In this document: piece by piece, positions 40,201 through 53,200 of the stretch
Layout: the number at the start of each line of letters is the position of its first letter
Position numbering within the stretch: position 1 is the stretch's first letter
Assembly: GCF_963675165.1 (NCBI RefSeq)
Contig: NC_087386.1
Span: 856,931-920,930, forward strand
Direction of reading: 5' to 3'
Length of the DNA stretch: 64,000 bases
Source of the DNA: Halichondria panicea
Lineage: Eukaryota; Porifera; Demospongiae; Suberitida; Halichondriidae
Made by a program: the position numbers and the translations under genes
Notes under the pieces: generated by a model
Databases searched by the model: none
Told to the model about the DNA's origin: nothing
What the model saw: the letters and a program-made list of their open reading frames with translations, nothing else

Positions 40201-43200
40201 ATTACCGTATATGCTTGATCAGGAGCCGCGGCTACTAAATGTTTCATTTTGCTGGAAGAGGGGGCTACAATTCAAGAGAGGCCACTGTTCAAGAGCGGCG
40301 TTTATTAGCTCCAGATAATTTAGTTTGTCATCAAAAGTTGTTTTCACCTGCATAAACTTGAACTCTGATAAAGTCTTTGTGAAGCACTAATAAGCTGCTA
40401 CTTGTAGCTACGTACATGTAGCTAGCTGCTAGTAATAATTTTTTTGGCTGCCACGTGCAGAAATGCTAGAGTCAAAGTTCACTGAGGCTACTATTTGAGA
40501 GCGGCTACTAAATGTTTCATTTTGCTAGCAAGGGAGGCTACTATTTGAGTGCGGCCTTTATACAAGAGCGGCCTCTGATCGAGCATATACGGTATGTACA
40601 AAGGCTTGTAATTCACTGTTTAACAACTTGTGTCGCAGTATCGGGTATAATTCTACGAGTATATCGTTATGCAGAATTACTTGCTAATAATATTATATGC
40701 AAACCAATAGCATAATGATATTGGTTGGGGTTCAAGAGCATTGTTCATCTGAATGGGCATCCCCGCCTAGGGGATTAACCCCTCAGCCTTTCGGGGGTTA
40801 TATTTTAGCCAGATCTTGTTTTCTTTAAAATGGTATTTTACCACAGTAACCTATTACTCAATCTGGTGCCCATGCACATGATATGCTCTTGTCACAGTGC
40901 CGGACAGGGTGCAAACTGACCGACACTGGAGATACAAAAAGAACTAAAAGAACTAAGCATAATTATAAGTACAAGGGGTGGGAATGAGGAGGGGAATGAA
41001 CTAAAAGAACTAAGCATAATTATAAGTACAAGGGGTGGGAATGAGGAGGGGAATGAATGATGGACGTCTGATATGCTCACAAAGTGACTGCTAATAGTTC
41101 TGAGACTGCCACGAGGCTTCAACTTTAGTGCACATGCGTTGAGATGAGTGACGTCATTGCGGCCTGCTCCTTGTTGTTAACCCCATTTAATATGCTATTA
41201 AATTCCATACTGATAGTGTTTCACTAATGAAATTACAAGTAAAAGTACCAAATAATAATTATAGGGTCCTACTACTTACACTTGTGCACACAGGAGCTTC
41301 CAAACAGTATGGCTGCTGCTGCTAACGAGGCGGCGGGTGGTAACTGTCCCAATTGTGATACTCGTGTCCCCCGAGTTCCCCACCCCAAGGAGCTGGCAGA
41401 ACTGACAGAGGAGGTGAGACTACGCATGCTCAAGGCAGAGAAGACAAGCTACTGGAGGCAGTATGAGCAGGGGATGCTCGGACGACAGGCCGTCTTGATT
41501 CTCAATAACCTTGCTGATATAGCCGTGGACACTAAGGATCGGTACGTACAGTGGTAGACGATCAATTTAGGCTTGCTCCTCTGATCTTTGTAGGTATCAT
41601 CATTCAATGTGGACACGTTTTTCCACTCTGCAGGTTCATCACTGTCAAAGATATTAAACCCTACTGGAAGATACCGTTCTATTTCACAAAAGCTGTAAGT
41701 GCAACTGGTTTTTACAATGTTGTTCGTCCAGTAACTTACATGTACTATTTGGGTATAGCCATAACTATAATTTGTGGTGCCAAATACATGATTGTAGTGC
41801 TATCGACCAATAGCGTTAGAGCATATTTGAACGGCTATAACTTTAGTTCCGTTGGTCTATTAAACGTTAAGTTTACTGAATGCTTAGGGAGAGGATGTTT
41901 TCAAACTCAAATTCTATTTTTGGTTTCCAGCGAAAAATAGGAATTTAAGGCACATTCCGGATTTAGCATACAGTGTACCATCTGAACGTGCTCCTGCTAA
42001 GCTTTCAGAAAATGACGTTAAATTGGACCATCAGAGCTCCAGTTACAGAGCCAACTCTAGTACTTGCAAATGAAGTGAACCTAGCGTTAAATACATAAAA
42101 AAAAAAGTCCTCAATGTTTCTCCCTGCAGCGTACGTTGTGCCTCAAGGCCCTCCACTGGAAGTCCACAGCTGATCCACCTAAACCCTCCGTCAAGTGCTG
42201 CATCCCCTTCCACAAGATAGTCACACATTTTATCTTTGAGTGGACATTCTTTGGCATCATTATTCTCAATGTTATCTTCATTATAGTCGAGCTCTCCATC
42301 ATGGACACTTTGGGTCTACAGGTCCTCTCCTATTTTAATTATGTTTTCTTCACGATATATTTACTAGAGTTGATCTTGAAGATAATTGGTCTGCGTCATC
42401 ACTACTTCTTGTCTAAATGGAACTGGTTTGATTTTATTATCTTCAATGCTTTAATAGTGGATATTGTGGTTGAACTGACAGTGCCCATGGCAATGGAAAA
42501 CGGATTCTCTCCTTCCATACTTAGAATAGTTCGGATAATCAGAGTGGCCCGTGCTCTCAGACTAGCCAAGGTACGTCGTATAGTACAGTCAATTGAAATG
42601 TCGTGACTTAATGTGTACAATAGTACAGAGTGTAATACTGTAAACACATACACCGAAGATGAGTTTTCAATTACCTTAAGGTGACATATTCCCACAGGTA
42701 GATTTGTCTGCGAATTCACTGTTTAGCTCATTTTGCTAGTATTAAATTCTGCTCAAGTTGTAAGTTATTTCATAACATTTCCAAGTCATTTTAATGAGTC
42801 TGGGAGTACAAATTTTTGTGATTTTATTCTGATTCGCAAAAATAGTAGAAACTAATACCCGTGAAAAAAAAACACCTTAAGGTACCTACAGTTGAGGTTC
42901 AGTACATATATCGATCATACAAATTGTGGCATAAACAGGTTAATGATCAATTTTCTCCCTCCAGTTTTTTTTGCCACTGATGATTCGATTGGTGGATATC
43001 ATTATAAACAACAAGCTCCGTTTCGGCTATGACATTGGCAAGGGTTTTGTGGTAGGCGTTGAAGAGATGCTACAGCAATATGAGCGACTGAGTTCCATAC
43101 TTCCACACAAGAGCATCACTCGAGAGCTGCGGAAAAGAGCTGAAGACTCGCGTCTAGACGTTATTCGGAGTCTGGGTGTGTGGAAATTCTATAGTTTATT

Positions 43201-46200
43201 TATTTTGGGTGTGTGTGTGTGGGTAGGTGGATCTTTATTAGCATAATGGAGGGTTCACGGTAAACAAACAAGTATAAAATAGCATATTAAATTCAATTGT
43301 GTGTTTACGATTGAAAATATGGGGTATTGAATCCCAATGAGTTCAAAGTGTATTTCTCACAAAACACACAATACAGGTAGGCTACGAAAGGAGCATCCTG
43401 GAGTGGCTCTATCCGTCAAAACACACCACGCCATTCGTTCAGTGCTCAATCATTGCAGAGACACTATCAGACAGCTACTGGGGAGTGGGGTACTGGACGA
43501 AGTCGATGCTGAACTGCTGTTGAATGTACGTGCATGTACATGTCCCTATAAGTATTAATGAAATTCTCTGTTATTTTAGACATACATATTAGCGTAATTT
43601 TCGTGGGCACAGGCAGAGTGGGTATTTGCACTTGTAGAGGATTGCATGTCATAGTATTAGGAACCAATTAACGAGCAATTTTGTTTGTTTGCATTTGTTT
43701 CTGTGTCATTGTTGTACATACTTATTTGGAGGCTAGTGGTCATTCTCAGAAGGATGCAGCTAATTGTTGTGACAATGTGATACGTATCAATAAATTATCA
43801 CACTAAATGTTTGGTTAATAGGTCCGATACCTATCTGATCTTAATTGCTTGTTTTGGGGCCAGTTTGTCTGCAAAGTACGTAACTCCATCTTCGATCAGG
43901 TTGAGCCTAGAGTAAATAGTTGATTATCAATAATCTAGCCAAATAGACTGTTAATTTAGCTTAATTACACCACGTAATCTAATTTGGTGTTGTTCAAGCC
44001 ACTTGTAACGCTAAACACACGTATACCTAATACTGTGCGTGTATAAACAAAACACACGCACACAGCTCACAAAACACAAGCGATTAGTTTCCAGTTGGTT
44101 GCGCACATGGACCAGAGGAGGTCCGACATGCGTGCACGAATCACTACAAGTACTAGTGCATTTGGCCTGGATGGACGTTATCACGTGACCGCAATGACAT
44201 CAATGCACTGAACTTGTAGTGATTCGTGCACGCATGTCGGACCTTCTCTGCACATGGACACAGTACAGCAGTATTTCATGTTGTTCTTTCCCAATACAGA
44301 CGATTGAAGTGAAGATGAAGAGACTTGAGCGTACGCCTGCCTCTCTCCCTCTCCCTGATCCCAAAGTGATACTCCTGGGTGTGTCCTGGCTCTCTGGGAT
44401 GGATCTAGAGGGAGAGTCCTCTGTGAAGAGCTGTGCGCAGCTAGAGTACTTTTTGCACAAGGACATCATCGTGCAGTGTGGGGAGAGGCCCAAAGGACTC
44501 TACATTATCGTGTCTGGACTGGTGAAAGTAAGTGCATGGTAGAGTTCTATAGGTATACTAATCGATTAGAGTTTTATTATGATTTAGAACAATCTAATAA
44601 AACACATGAATGCTTTGAAAAATAAGTCAATCAATCCCAACTAGTTGTGAGCACTATCCATACTGTCATAACTGACGTCTGTTGTTACAAAAATTGTGCA
44701 GGTAATGACTTATCAGAGAGAGGAATGTAAAAAACCTTCCGTATCCGGTGAGAACAGCACTGACACCCAGTTCCAGGCCCCTCCCCCGCCTTCGGGGAAA
44801 AACGAGTTTGTGTCCACCGACTACTACGGAGCAGGCTCAGTGATTGGAGAATTTGCTCTCCTAGAGCACAGGGCTAGCAATGAGACGGTGGAGTGCGACA
44901 CAGACGTGCAGGCCTTCCGTATCAATGTTGAGGACATGGAGGGTATTCTAGCAACGTTCCCTCATCTGGAGGAGCAGCTGTGGAGAGTCAATGGCATTCG
45001 CACTGCCACCGAGTTGCTGGCTAAACTACCAGAGTACCAGGTGACTGCTCACTGACTGCATGCTTGATTTATAGGCCTAAGATAGGTGGTTATAGTACCA
45101 CACCCACTGACCCAGCATGGGCAAGATCCCTGGTCTATTGTTTGCGCGGGCTGCAGACACTTACATGTACAGCACGATCTGATGTGTTTTTATATATACA
45201 TACATGTAGCAGTGCTTGAATAGTATTTTTAGCTGTTGATCAGGTGAGATGGGATTATGCTGCTCTGTGTAACGTGTTTACATTTTGGAATGGATTACAA
45301 ATTAATTAATTGAAACCACCTGAGGCAACTTTGAATACCTAAAAGTACGTAGTTAATTGAGAAGTGTTGGAGTGCCTCACTTCCTTGATTCCACAGCGGC
45401 ATAGATCATTGTACTCCATAATTACATGTCGGTAAACAGTCTATTGTAGACGTACACGTAACTATAGCAACGGAGTTTGTTGCAATGTTGTTCCACTATT
45501 TTTAGCCAGACAACGATACCATATAGCGGGCAAAAATATGTCATTTTCGTACAGCTCAAGATAGTGATAGTGACATTGAATCTGTTGCAGTAGAATAATT
45601 AATTTTCACATGATGCTCTACAATACGAAATCTCCGAAAATTTCCACCATACGAAAATAACCCGCTATACGGTACTTCTAAAAAGGAAGTAGTACGCGTA
45701 CATTGTGTTAATTGGCTACATGTACATTCACTCACCCATGCATACATTTGCTAATTAATACTTGTTTCCCCAGGACTGGCCTGCCAACAAGCTCTTGCTG
45801 CTGTGTGAGGATGCCTACATTGAGGCCCACCCTGATGAGCCTAACCCCACTTTTGCCAACTCTGATGTGTACAGGGAGGTGGTGTTGGTGAGTGGGGAGG
45901 TCCGCTGTCTCAACACCAGGGAGAGGCTGGTGGCTCCTGTCGTCATACCAAGGAATATGAGGTGAGTCGATAGAGCTGAGCATACAGTCACTTTAAAGCC
46001 TTTTTACACAATCATGTGTATGTCAACTGGTTTCCTAGGTAACTGCTTGTAGAAATCAGGTTTTTGTTGTTCACATTTGACTTGACCTCTTGCACCTACC
46101 CCCCCCCCCCCCCGGCAGATACCTGCTACTGATCAGTGACCAGCCTCAGCTGCTGGTAATCCCTAAAATACAGCGAGAGATGCGGAAAGGCTCTATTGAA

Positions 46201-46779
46201 CCAGACAATGTACCCGTCTACCGGAGGAAAAAGAGTTTCTCTCAGAAGATTAGGTTTGGACTGGCTAAAGTGGTACGGAAGGTGAGTATAGGGGATTCCC
46301 CTGTATCGTGTGATATGCTCATTATAATTATTGAGCTATAAATTACTGATACAGCTATTATAATAATCTCCTAAATTATAGGAAATTTGCGTATAGTGTA
46401 GGCCCTGTGAGAAACTTTCTGTTACTATTACAGCATGCATAAGATGATCTCATGCAACGTGCTCGTTCCTCCACTGCAGGTGCGTGAGGTCCTACGTAAC
46501 GCATGGAATGTTATCTTCAAGAGGCTTCGTCTCAATAGGATTATGCCGAAAGATAGTATGAGCAGCACAAACGTCTCTGAGCACAACACCTCTACACACA
46601 GTGTCCTGGACTTGGAGGAATCCGTACAAAACAATGCCACGCCCACTATTCCCACCAGTGCCCCGCCCATTATGAACAGACGTATCCAATCCATTATCGA
46701 CAGAAGTGTCCCGCCCACTAGTCCCAGCAGTGCCCCGCCCACTAGTCCCAGCAGTGCCCCGCCCACCCGACGACTTTGA
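37271..46779 (+). CDS. SLC9C1: Sperm-type Na+/H+ exchanger with voltage sensor and cyclic-nucleotide domain (SLC9C1-like)
   Basis: Sixteen exons: 37271-37886, 37957-38073, 38325-38595, 39021-39164, 39506-39677, 39767-40036, 41294-41541, 41634-41694, 42130-42570, 42965-43175, 43377-43525, 44300-44527, 44702-45040, 45774-45961, 46119-46281 and 46480-46779; 1305 residues. The NHE domain shows SATDPVAVVAIL and EGESLLNDGAAIVLF (conserved ND motif) and GGLRGAVGLSL. A voltage-sensor unit follows (FDFIIFNALIVDIVVEL), with S4 reading RIVRIIRVARALRLAK, a basic residue at every third position. Then a cyclic-nucleotide-binding domain (CGERPKGLYIIVSGLVK; GSVIGEFALLEHRAS). In sea urchin sperm this three-part protein couples hyperpolarisation and cAMP to pH rise in the flagellum (family knowledge). 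The C-terminal 40 residues repeat SVPPTSPSSAPP. The last 8 nt before exon 15 follow a C12 run. Confidence 0.92.
40203..40594. mobile_element. MITE-like element, family B, long terminal inverted repeats
   Basis: About 392 bp. Left end TACCGTATATGCTTGATCAG and right end, reverse-complemented, TACCGTATATGCTCGATCAG, differ by one base and continue into GAG(C/G)CGC. Inside are direct repeats (gcggctactaaatgtttcat, ggctactatttgag). No open frame for a transposase. Ends with ACCGTATA, shared with family A. Confidence 0.85.
40941..41054. repeat. 57-bp tandem duplication
   Basis: Two near-perfect units, 40941-40997 and 40998-41054, each starting GAACTAAAAGAACTAAGCAT. In SLC9C1 intron 6. Confidence 0.9.
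43526..44299 (+). other. SLC9C1 intron 11
   Basis: 774 bp between exon 11 and exon 12, no coding signal; contains the foldback element at 44103-44259. Confidence 0.6.
44121..44242. mobile_element. Foldback element with a perfect 31-bp inverted repeat
   Basis: Left arm 44121-44151 begins GTCCGACATGCGTGCACGAA; right arm 44212-44242 is its exact reverse complement. Partial matching extends outward (catggaccagaggag against catgtgcagagaag) and inward (agtgcatt), loop about 60 bp with TCACGTGAC. No coding content. Could be a MITE or an RNA hairpin in the intron. Confidence 0.8.
45041..45773 (+). other. SLC9C1 intron 13
   Basis: 733 bp with a family A element at 45517-45674; otherwise AT-rich without recognisable content. 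Confidence 0.6.
45517..45674. mobile_element. MITE family A, 158-bp copy
   Basis: Left end TACCATATAGCGGGCA, right end TAACCCGCTATACGGTA; same terminal repeats as 19337-19614 with one or two changes. Inside has imperfect arms (cattttcgta against tacgaaaat). Confidence 0.8.
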
Positions 46780-47040
46780 CCTTTGCACTGACTCTCAATC
46801 ACAATCAGTCAGCGTCATGAAAGGCAGCAACAATAATAATTATCTATAGCTAATTTTGGATAAACTCGTTCTTATTTTTAATTTTGAATCTCATGCTGTC
46901 TATAATTAATTATTGATAAAAATGTTGTAAATGAACTTTTAATTCTCAGAACACTGTTAATAATTAAATCGCATGAATAAGGAATAAAAACACAAAACGA
47001 CTTTGTTATAAAAGTATTCAGCTATAACAATAATAATTAT
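46780..47040. terminator. Convergent 3' region of SLC9C1 and DOK-like gene
   Basis: 261 bp, AT-rich. AATAAA at 46983-46988 fits a SLC9C1 polyadenylation signal about 200 nt after the stop. Facing stop codons at 46777-46779 and 47041-47043. Confidence 0.45.
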
Positions 47041-49692
47041 TCAGTTGTCATTGTTTGGTGGGTCAGAGTTATTGCTGTCCATGCTGTACAGTCTGACGGG
47101 TATAGGAGGAGGGGAATCCCCTCCACTCCCCTCATCAGCTGGCTTGTCCTCAGTCTCGGGTGGTGCAACTGGCGACTTCTTCTTCACTTTGCTGTACGGT
47201 TTCGTAGGCTTTTTTTCTTCATTCGAAGTCTCCCCACTTCCTTTCATTTCTGCCGAGTCTGTAGTGTCTTCACCGTTTAATCCACGGTGGTCTTGTGCAG
47301 TGACCTTCGGTGATGCTTCTCGACTCAGGTGATGCTGCTCGTAGCATGGACTGATGAGCTCTGTAAATTCGGGCAATGTGTCTATGTTTCGATGGGGTAG
47401 TGGGGGTGTGGCTATAGCTCCGGTTAGTTTACCAATTGCCTTGAGTAGATTATCCTGAGAATTGTACAGAGGGTTATCAGTCAATTCATCATCTTGAATT
47501 TGGATATCGTCTTGTAGTCTAGGTGCCGGTACAAGCCCTGTAGCTACCATCGGTACCCTAGCCACTTCTTGAGTTTGAAGTGGGATCTGCTGTTGAACAA
47601 CTGTCGCAGGGTTACTTCTGTCTAGTGTGGCATACTCATTGTCTAGCGGGAGAGCTCGAACATGTCCCGATGTTACAGGGAAGGCAACATCGTACGTTGG
47701 CATGTCTTCTTCGGCTAGAGTGCTAAAACCTTGCGAGGATGGACGGGCAGTTTCCACCAGCCCAGGTCGAGTGTTATCGAGGCCACTGTGTAATCTCTGG
47801 TACGTCTGTGTGGGGGGTGGTTCAGGGGAGGCGTGTATCACATGAACCGTGTGAGAATAAGGGTCCTCGCTAGACACGGGGGAAAGTGATCGTCTCGGGT
47901 TAGAGGGGGACTCGGGGTCGTAAGTATCGTTGAGCCATCTCTTAACTCCAGTGTGTGTTTTGACCCTGCGTAGGCCAGAGCTGGGGTCAGGCGTTGGTAG
48001 AGGTGCCCTAACAGAGCCTGCTTTCTTTATTGGGTGTAGTTTCGTGGGCCGTAGTGGAGGTTGTTCTTCGTCTGACGAGCTTGTTGACACGGGGGGTGTG
48101 ATTGAGTGACGATTCGGGAGGGGTGGGCGTGTATCTCCTTCCTTTACTTTCGCTGTTCCTTCCTTTACTTTTGCTATTGCTTTCTCTAAATTTCGGTAGA
48201 TGTTCTCATTGTTATCGGTGAAAAATTCATATATTCCCTCTCCTCTCGGTGATCTGCGTCCAGCCTCAAAACCAAACACTCGATCTTTACACCAATAGCC
48301 CCGGAGGCAGTCGTAAGGCCACACCCCCAACACTTGTCTCCGTGGAAACGTTGCACATATGATCTCGCTGCCAGCTGTGAGTGCCAGTAGACAAGTGTTT
48401 TGTGCTTGCATCAAATTCGTTGACTCAGATTGCTTCACATTCACTTCGTACTCGAAACAACCTAGGAATGAGAAAACAGAGTTAACTATGGTAGTGATGA
48501 CAAAAGTGTATCATACGCATACGTACGTATAAAGGTCTCCTTAGCCTGTGAACACCAACCATCAATTATACTCTAGCGTAAAAATCTTTCTATACTTTCA
48601 CTACGCATTGCAGTTTTCAAGACTAAGATTTCTCACATTCTATAGTGTAGAATGTCTTGCATACAACATGCTGGGAAAATTACACGATATACAATGCAGA
48701 TAGCATATACAGGGAATAAACATTTACTGAAAACAACTAACAACTTAATGAATTACCCAACAAACACTATTGCACACCTTTTGTTGGGTTTCCTAGTATT
48801 TGAGAGAGCTGTATGTGATGATGCCACGCATTCATGGAAGCAAAATCAGCCGCTGAAAGGAAATATGTCTGTCCAGATGCGATCAACTTAAGGGGGAACT
48901 TGTAGCTGCACTCGTGAGCAAGAGAGAGTTTAAAAGATGGGAAGAGAGGGACAACGCCAATCGTATCCTGTTTCTGCCACCTCTTTTTCTTGTCTTTGTA
49001 GTATTCGAGCATGGCTGTGTTGGTGTCCTTGTGTAGCTTGAGAACAAAGAGGCGCTGGGTCCAGTCCCTGCTGCTCTTCGAGGGGTTGCGGCACATTGAC
49101 AAAACTCCCTAGAGGGGGGGGGGGGGGTAAATATGATCAGTACAAAGTATAATATTCAGATGTGCCTAGAATTGTTGATAGTGGGCGCTATTTATAATCA
49201 ATAAATTTGCAGCCCTGAGAGGTGGTGATGTCACTAATGAAGGCGTATGAATATAATTTCTGCATAATGTACTACACAATATAGTTTTCCTAATCATTGT
49301 ATTGCTTAGACATGTGAGTTGAACTAATGCGGGGGGGGGGGGAGGATTTGCAACTGAAGGCTGAATTGTAATACAAGCAAACAACGCAAACAATCTCTTA
49401 TTAGATAACACATATGCACAAAAATAAACGTTAGCATGTTATGAAAACACTAAGTATTGTAGAGACTAATAAAATAAAAGAATGTTTCCTACTCGTTCCT
49501 TTGTGTTTTTCATAAGAGAAAGTTGTCAACAATCGAATATCAATTAACAAAACAACAACGTAAATCACCATGTATCAAAGACAAGTGCTAGTTGGGGATT
49601 ATTAGTTGAGGAATTTGCAACCATATACATTTGAAAGGTGTATGTATTCTACAAGCTTCTCTTACCTCATAGAGCACTTCCACGTTTGCCAT
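47041..49692 (-). CDS. Docking protein (DOK/IRS-like) with PH and PTB domains
   Basis: Three exons, 49666-49692, 48778-49108 and 47041-48461, give 592 residues. Residues about 8-118 form a PH domain (GVLSMC at its start, QRLFVLKLH, then FASMNAWHHHIQ in the C-terminal helix). Residues about 125-225 form an IRS-type PTB domain (FPRRQVLGVWPYDCLRGYW, GEGIYEFF). The remaining 370 residues are disordered, proline- and serine-rich, with candidate phosphotyrosine sites (NEYATL, TDNPLYNS, PTYDVAF) and PxxP stretches. DOK proteins bind NPxY motifs of activated receptors and recruit SH2 proteins, commonly as negative regulators (family knowledge). Which DOK or IRS class cannot be said. It is head-to-head with ATP13A1, 543 bp apart. 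Confidence 0.85.
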
Positions 49693-50235
49693 AGCCAATG
49701 AAACCTGTTAATGACAGTGATGTCACAATCCTGCAGTGTAGGAGCTGCAGAAAGTAAGGAGTGTGTACATTAAAATATAATTATAATCCTAAATTACATT
49801 CTATAGTAATTGAATATTAATTACATTTGCCAAGAAATGCACACGAACCAAATATTAAAAAGGTAATTATGGGCAAAATGTCAAAGTGGCAAGAATTAAT
49901 GTGTAAGACAGGAGTTACGAACTACCATATTTTATAGTACGATATTTATACAGTTGCACAGATATTTTGATTTCCATAGAATTATTGAGTCTCAGCCTCT
50001 TAACCATTAGGTAGATACTATCTCTATATACTCTCATGGGTAAACTCACACTACTATGTCCTGTAGAGCTGTATCTATCAAGAGAGATGCCTTGCAAGAT
50101 GTCCAACCTGGATATAGCCACAATGACCTTTGCCCTCTCAAAACAAACAGTTGACGACCAATACCGGATGAATAAACGATCTTTACCTAATGGACATGTG
50201 GTTTTAATAAGGTTGTAACGTCAAGCTAGTGAACG
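49693..50235. promoter_or_regulatory. Divergent gap between DOK-like gene and ATP13A1
   Basis: 543 bp, AT-rich, between two start codons. No TATA box or strong motif noticed. One or both 5' UTRs probably lie here. Confidence 0.4.
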
Positions 50236-53200
50236 ATGGGATTGAGTGAGGACGTCAGCTACATCACCCTATGCAAGCCCTTGCCGCTGGTGCTTCACGG
50301 CTATGTGTGGCCTTTTGCTCTGGTGTATGTCTCCTTGGTTTCAGTGTGGATAGGAGGGGTGTACGGACTGGATGAGTCTCCTGAAGTGTTCTACCTCTGT
50401 CTGGCTGCCGTAGCTGCAGTCAATATCATCACCTGCTTGTTCTGTGTCTGGTCCATGCATGTACGGTGTGCTCTCACATGCAAACAGGCACGTGCTGATA
50501 CGACCATCAATAATTTCATTAAGTGCCTAATTTCAGTATTAAAGTATGATCTTCACTACCTGTACTGTCTACCTTCCCCTGGTACACACACACACACCCA
50601 CACACACACCACACACCCACACCACACCACCTACACACACCACCCCACACACCACACACACACCACACACCCTCACTACAGGTCGGGGACATTACAGAGG
50701 CGTCTCTAGTGAAGGTGGTGCCCACTCCTAACAATGGCTATCCTGAAATGGTCTCGTTAGTCAAACAAAAAGTATGTTCTCTTTATTCATGCATACATGT
50801 ACCTCAACAGGCCGCAACACAAGCCCTCTAGACTGCTAGACTACTACCAGTCCTACGTTAGAATATCTATGACCGATTGGAAAATTGTTCTCTTATGAGT
50901 AGTTTACTTATTCTTCACTTAATAAAACAAGTTACGTACATGCATGTACCCCCCCCCTTAGCACAAAGTGACGAGAGAAGAGCAGGTGTGGTTTGTGTTT
51001 CAGAAGATCAAGTATATACAGCTCGACGGACAGTTCCAGCCGGTGGAGTTCCCCGTGGCCAGACCGTATACAGACTACCACAACTGGAGAGGCTACGATG
51101 GACTGATGCCAGTCTCTGCAGCTGAGCAGCGCTTTGGGAGGAACAAGTGAGCGACTATGAGTATTGTGATTGTTGTATCAAGTTAACACAGTGTCAGTTT
51201 ATCTACCGAGATAGTTCCTTTGTGTATACAAAATGTTTTCAATGGCTTAGATTTGGTTGCCTTATATTATAAATAGCACGTTTCCCACTGTATACAGTGA
51301 TGAGTATTGTACACCAAGTCTTGGTACAATGTATGTACAGTACTGTAGATTATGCTCACAACTCTACCTGCTCCATTCCAATTATCCTCTCTGTGTGTGT
51401 AGACTGGACATGACTCTGCCAGATTTCTGGGCCATGTTTTTGGAGAGGGCAACTGCTCCGTTCTTTGTGTTCCAAGTGTTTTGTGTGGGTCTGTGGTGTC
51501 TCGATGAGTTTTGGTATTACAGTCTCTTTACTCTCTCCATGTTGATCGTCTTCGAGGTAGTCCTCGTGAAGCAGGTGAGGATCATGGCTTGAAGCTGTGC
51601 ATTTGTACCAATTAATGCTACTTGTGTGTACAGCTTACAGTCTTTAGCATTGACAAAATGTATATAACATGATGGCATAATACTTACATAATTGATGAGC
51701 AATATGGCCTTCAGATTGTATTAATTTGCTGTGATTTTCTGTTCCTCTAGCAACAACGTAACTTGTCTGAGATTCGCAAAATGGGAGCTCAACCATTCTC
51801 CATACAGGTACCATAGCAACGTGTACATGTGTATGCACTGAAGCTGCTGACATTACATGCACCTGTTACTGCAACGTGTACATTTGTTGAGAGTGAGTAT
51901 CACTGTACATGCAGTTAGAGATGACTGTGTTGTTGTCCCCTTGTCTTGTGCAGGTATATAGGGAGGGCAAGTGGAGCAAGATGTCTACTGATCAGCTGCT
52001 TCCTGGAGACCTGGTCTCAATAGGTGAGCAATGTGGGATGGTCAACAAGTACAGACTAGAATAATCCGCTCAATTGAGTTGCAATGCTAGAGTTGTTCAG
52101 CTAGAGTATTTTATGTACAAACACCAGGTAACTTTATATAGACATGCATAAGCCTAGCTCTGTCAGTAACTGGACTAATATACTGTTTCTTAAATGGCTT
52201 GACTTCAACCCACTCTCTCCCCCCCACTCTCCCTCAGGGCGTTCCAAGACTGGTGACCTGGTACCGTGTGACATTCTCCTCCTGAGAGGCTCCTGTATCG
52301 TGGATGAGGCCATGCTCACTGGGGAGTCAGTGCCTCAAATGAAAGAACCTCTCTCTATCGACAACGAACGCCTGGACTTAACTAGAGACTCTCGTTTGCA
52401 CATGCTCAATGGAGGAACAAAAATCGTCCAACACACACCTCCAAACAAATCGGACAAAGACGGAATTCGACTCCCTGAGAGCGGTTGCCTAGGCTACGTA
52501 CTTCGGACAGGCTTCAATACGAACCAGGGGAAACTTTTGAGGACGATTTTATTCGGAGTTAAGCGAGTGACGGCAAATAGCCTCGAAACCTTCATGTTTA
52601 TAATGTTCCTACTTGTCTTTGCCCTCATGGCTTCTGGCTATGTGTGGGTATACGGCACCGTGAATCCAAAGAGAAACAAATACAAGCTTTTCCTTGAGTG
52701 TACGCTGATTCTGACCTCAGTAGTACCCCCGGAGTTACCAATAGAGCTGTCCCTGGCTGTTAACACATCACTGTTGGCTCTCACCAAAGTGGGGATATTT
52801 TGCACTGAGCCGTTTCGTATACCGTTTGCTGGGAAAATTGATGTGTGTTGTTTTGATAAGACTGGTACTCTGACGAGTGACAACCTGGTGGTGCAGGGAG
52901 TGGCCGGTGTGGAGGGGTGAGTGGGTGGTGTGAGTGGGTGGTGCAGGGAGTTGTGTGGAGTGAGTGGGTGGTGTGCAGGGTAAGTGGGTGGTAAAACCGA
53001 TTATGAAACCTTTTGTAGATACTGTAGATACTGGAGAGCTAGCTGATATTAAGATAATTTGCCGGACATGTTACTCCCTGTCCCCCTACAGAGCTACGGC
53101 TGGTGATAATGAGAAGAGACCTCCTATCATGGCAGCTGGTGAGAGTCCATGGGAGACCCAATGTGTGTTGGCCTCATGTCAGTCCCTGGCCCTGCTGGAA

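Larger units (their letters stand above)
40037..41293 (+). other. 1.26-kb SLC9C1 intron 6
   Basis: Holds the family B element (40203-40594) and a 57-bp tandem duplication (40941-41054). No coding signal. The reading frame resumes in phase at 41294 after an acceptor in TGCACACAG. Confidence 0.7.
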
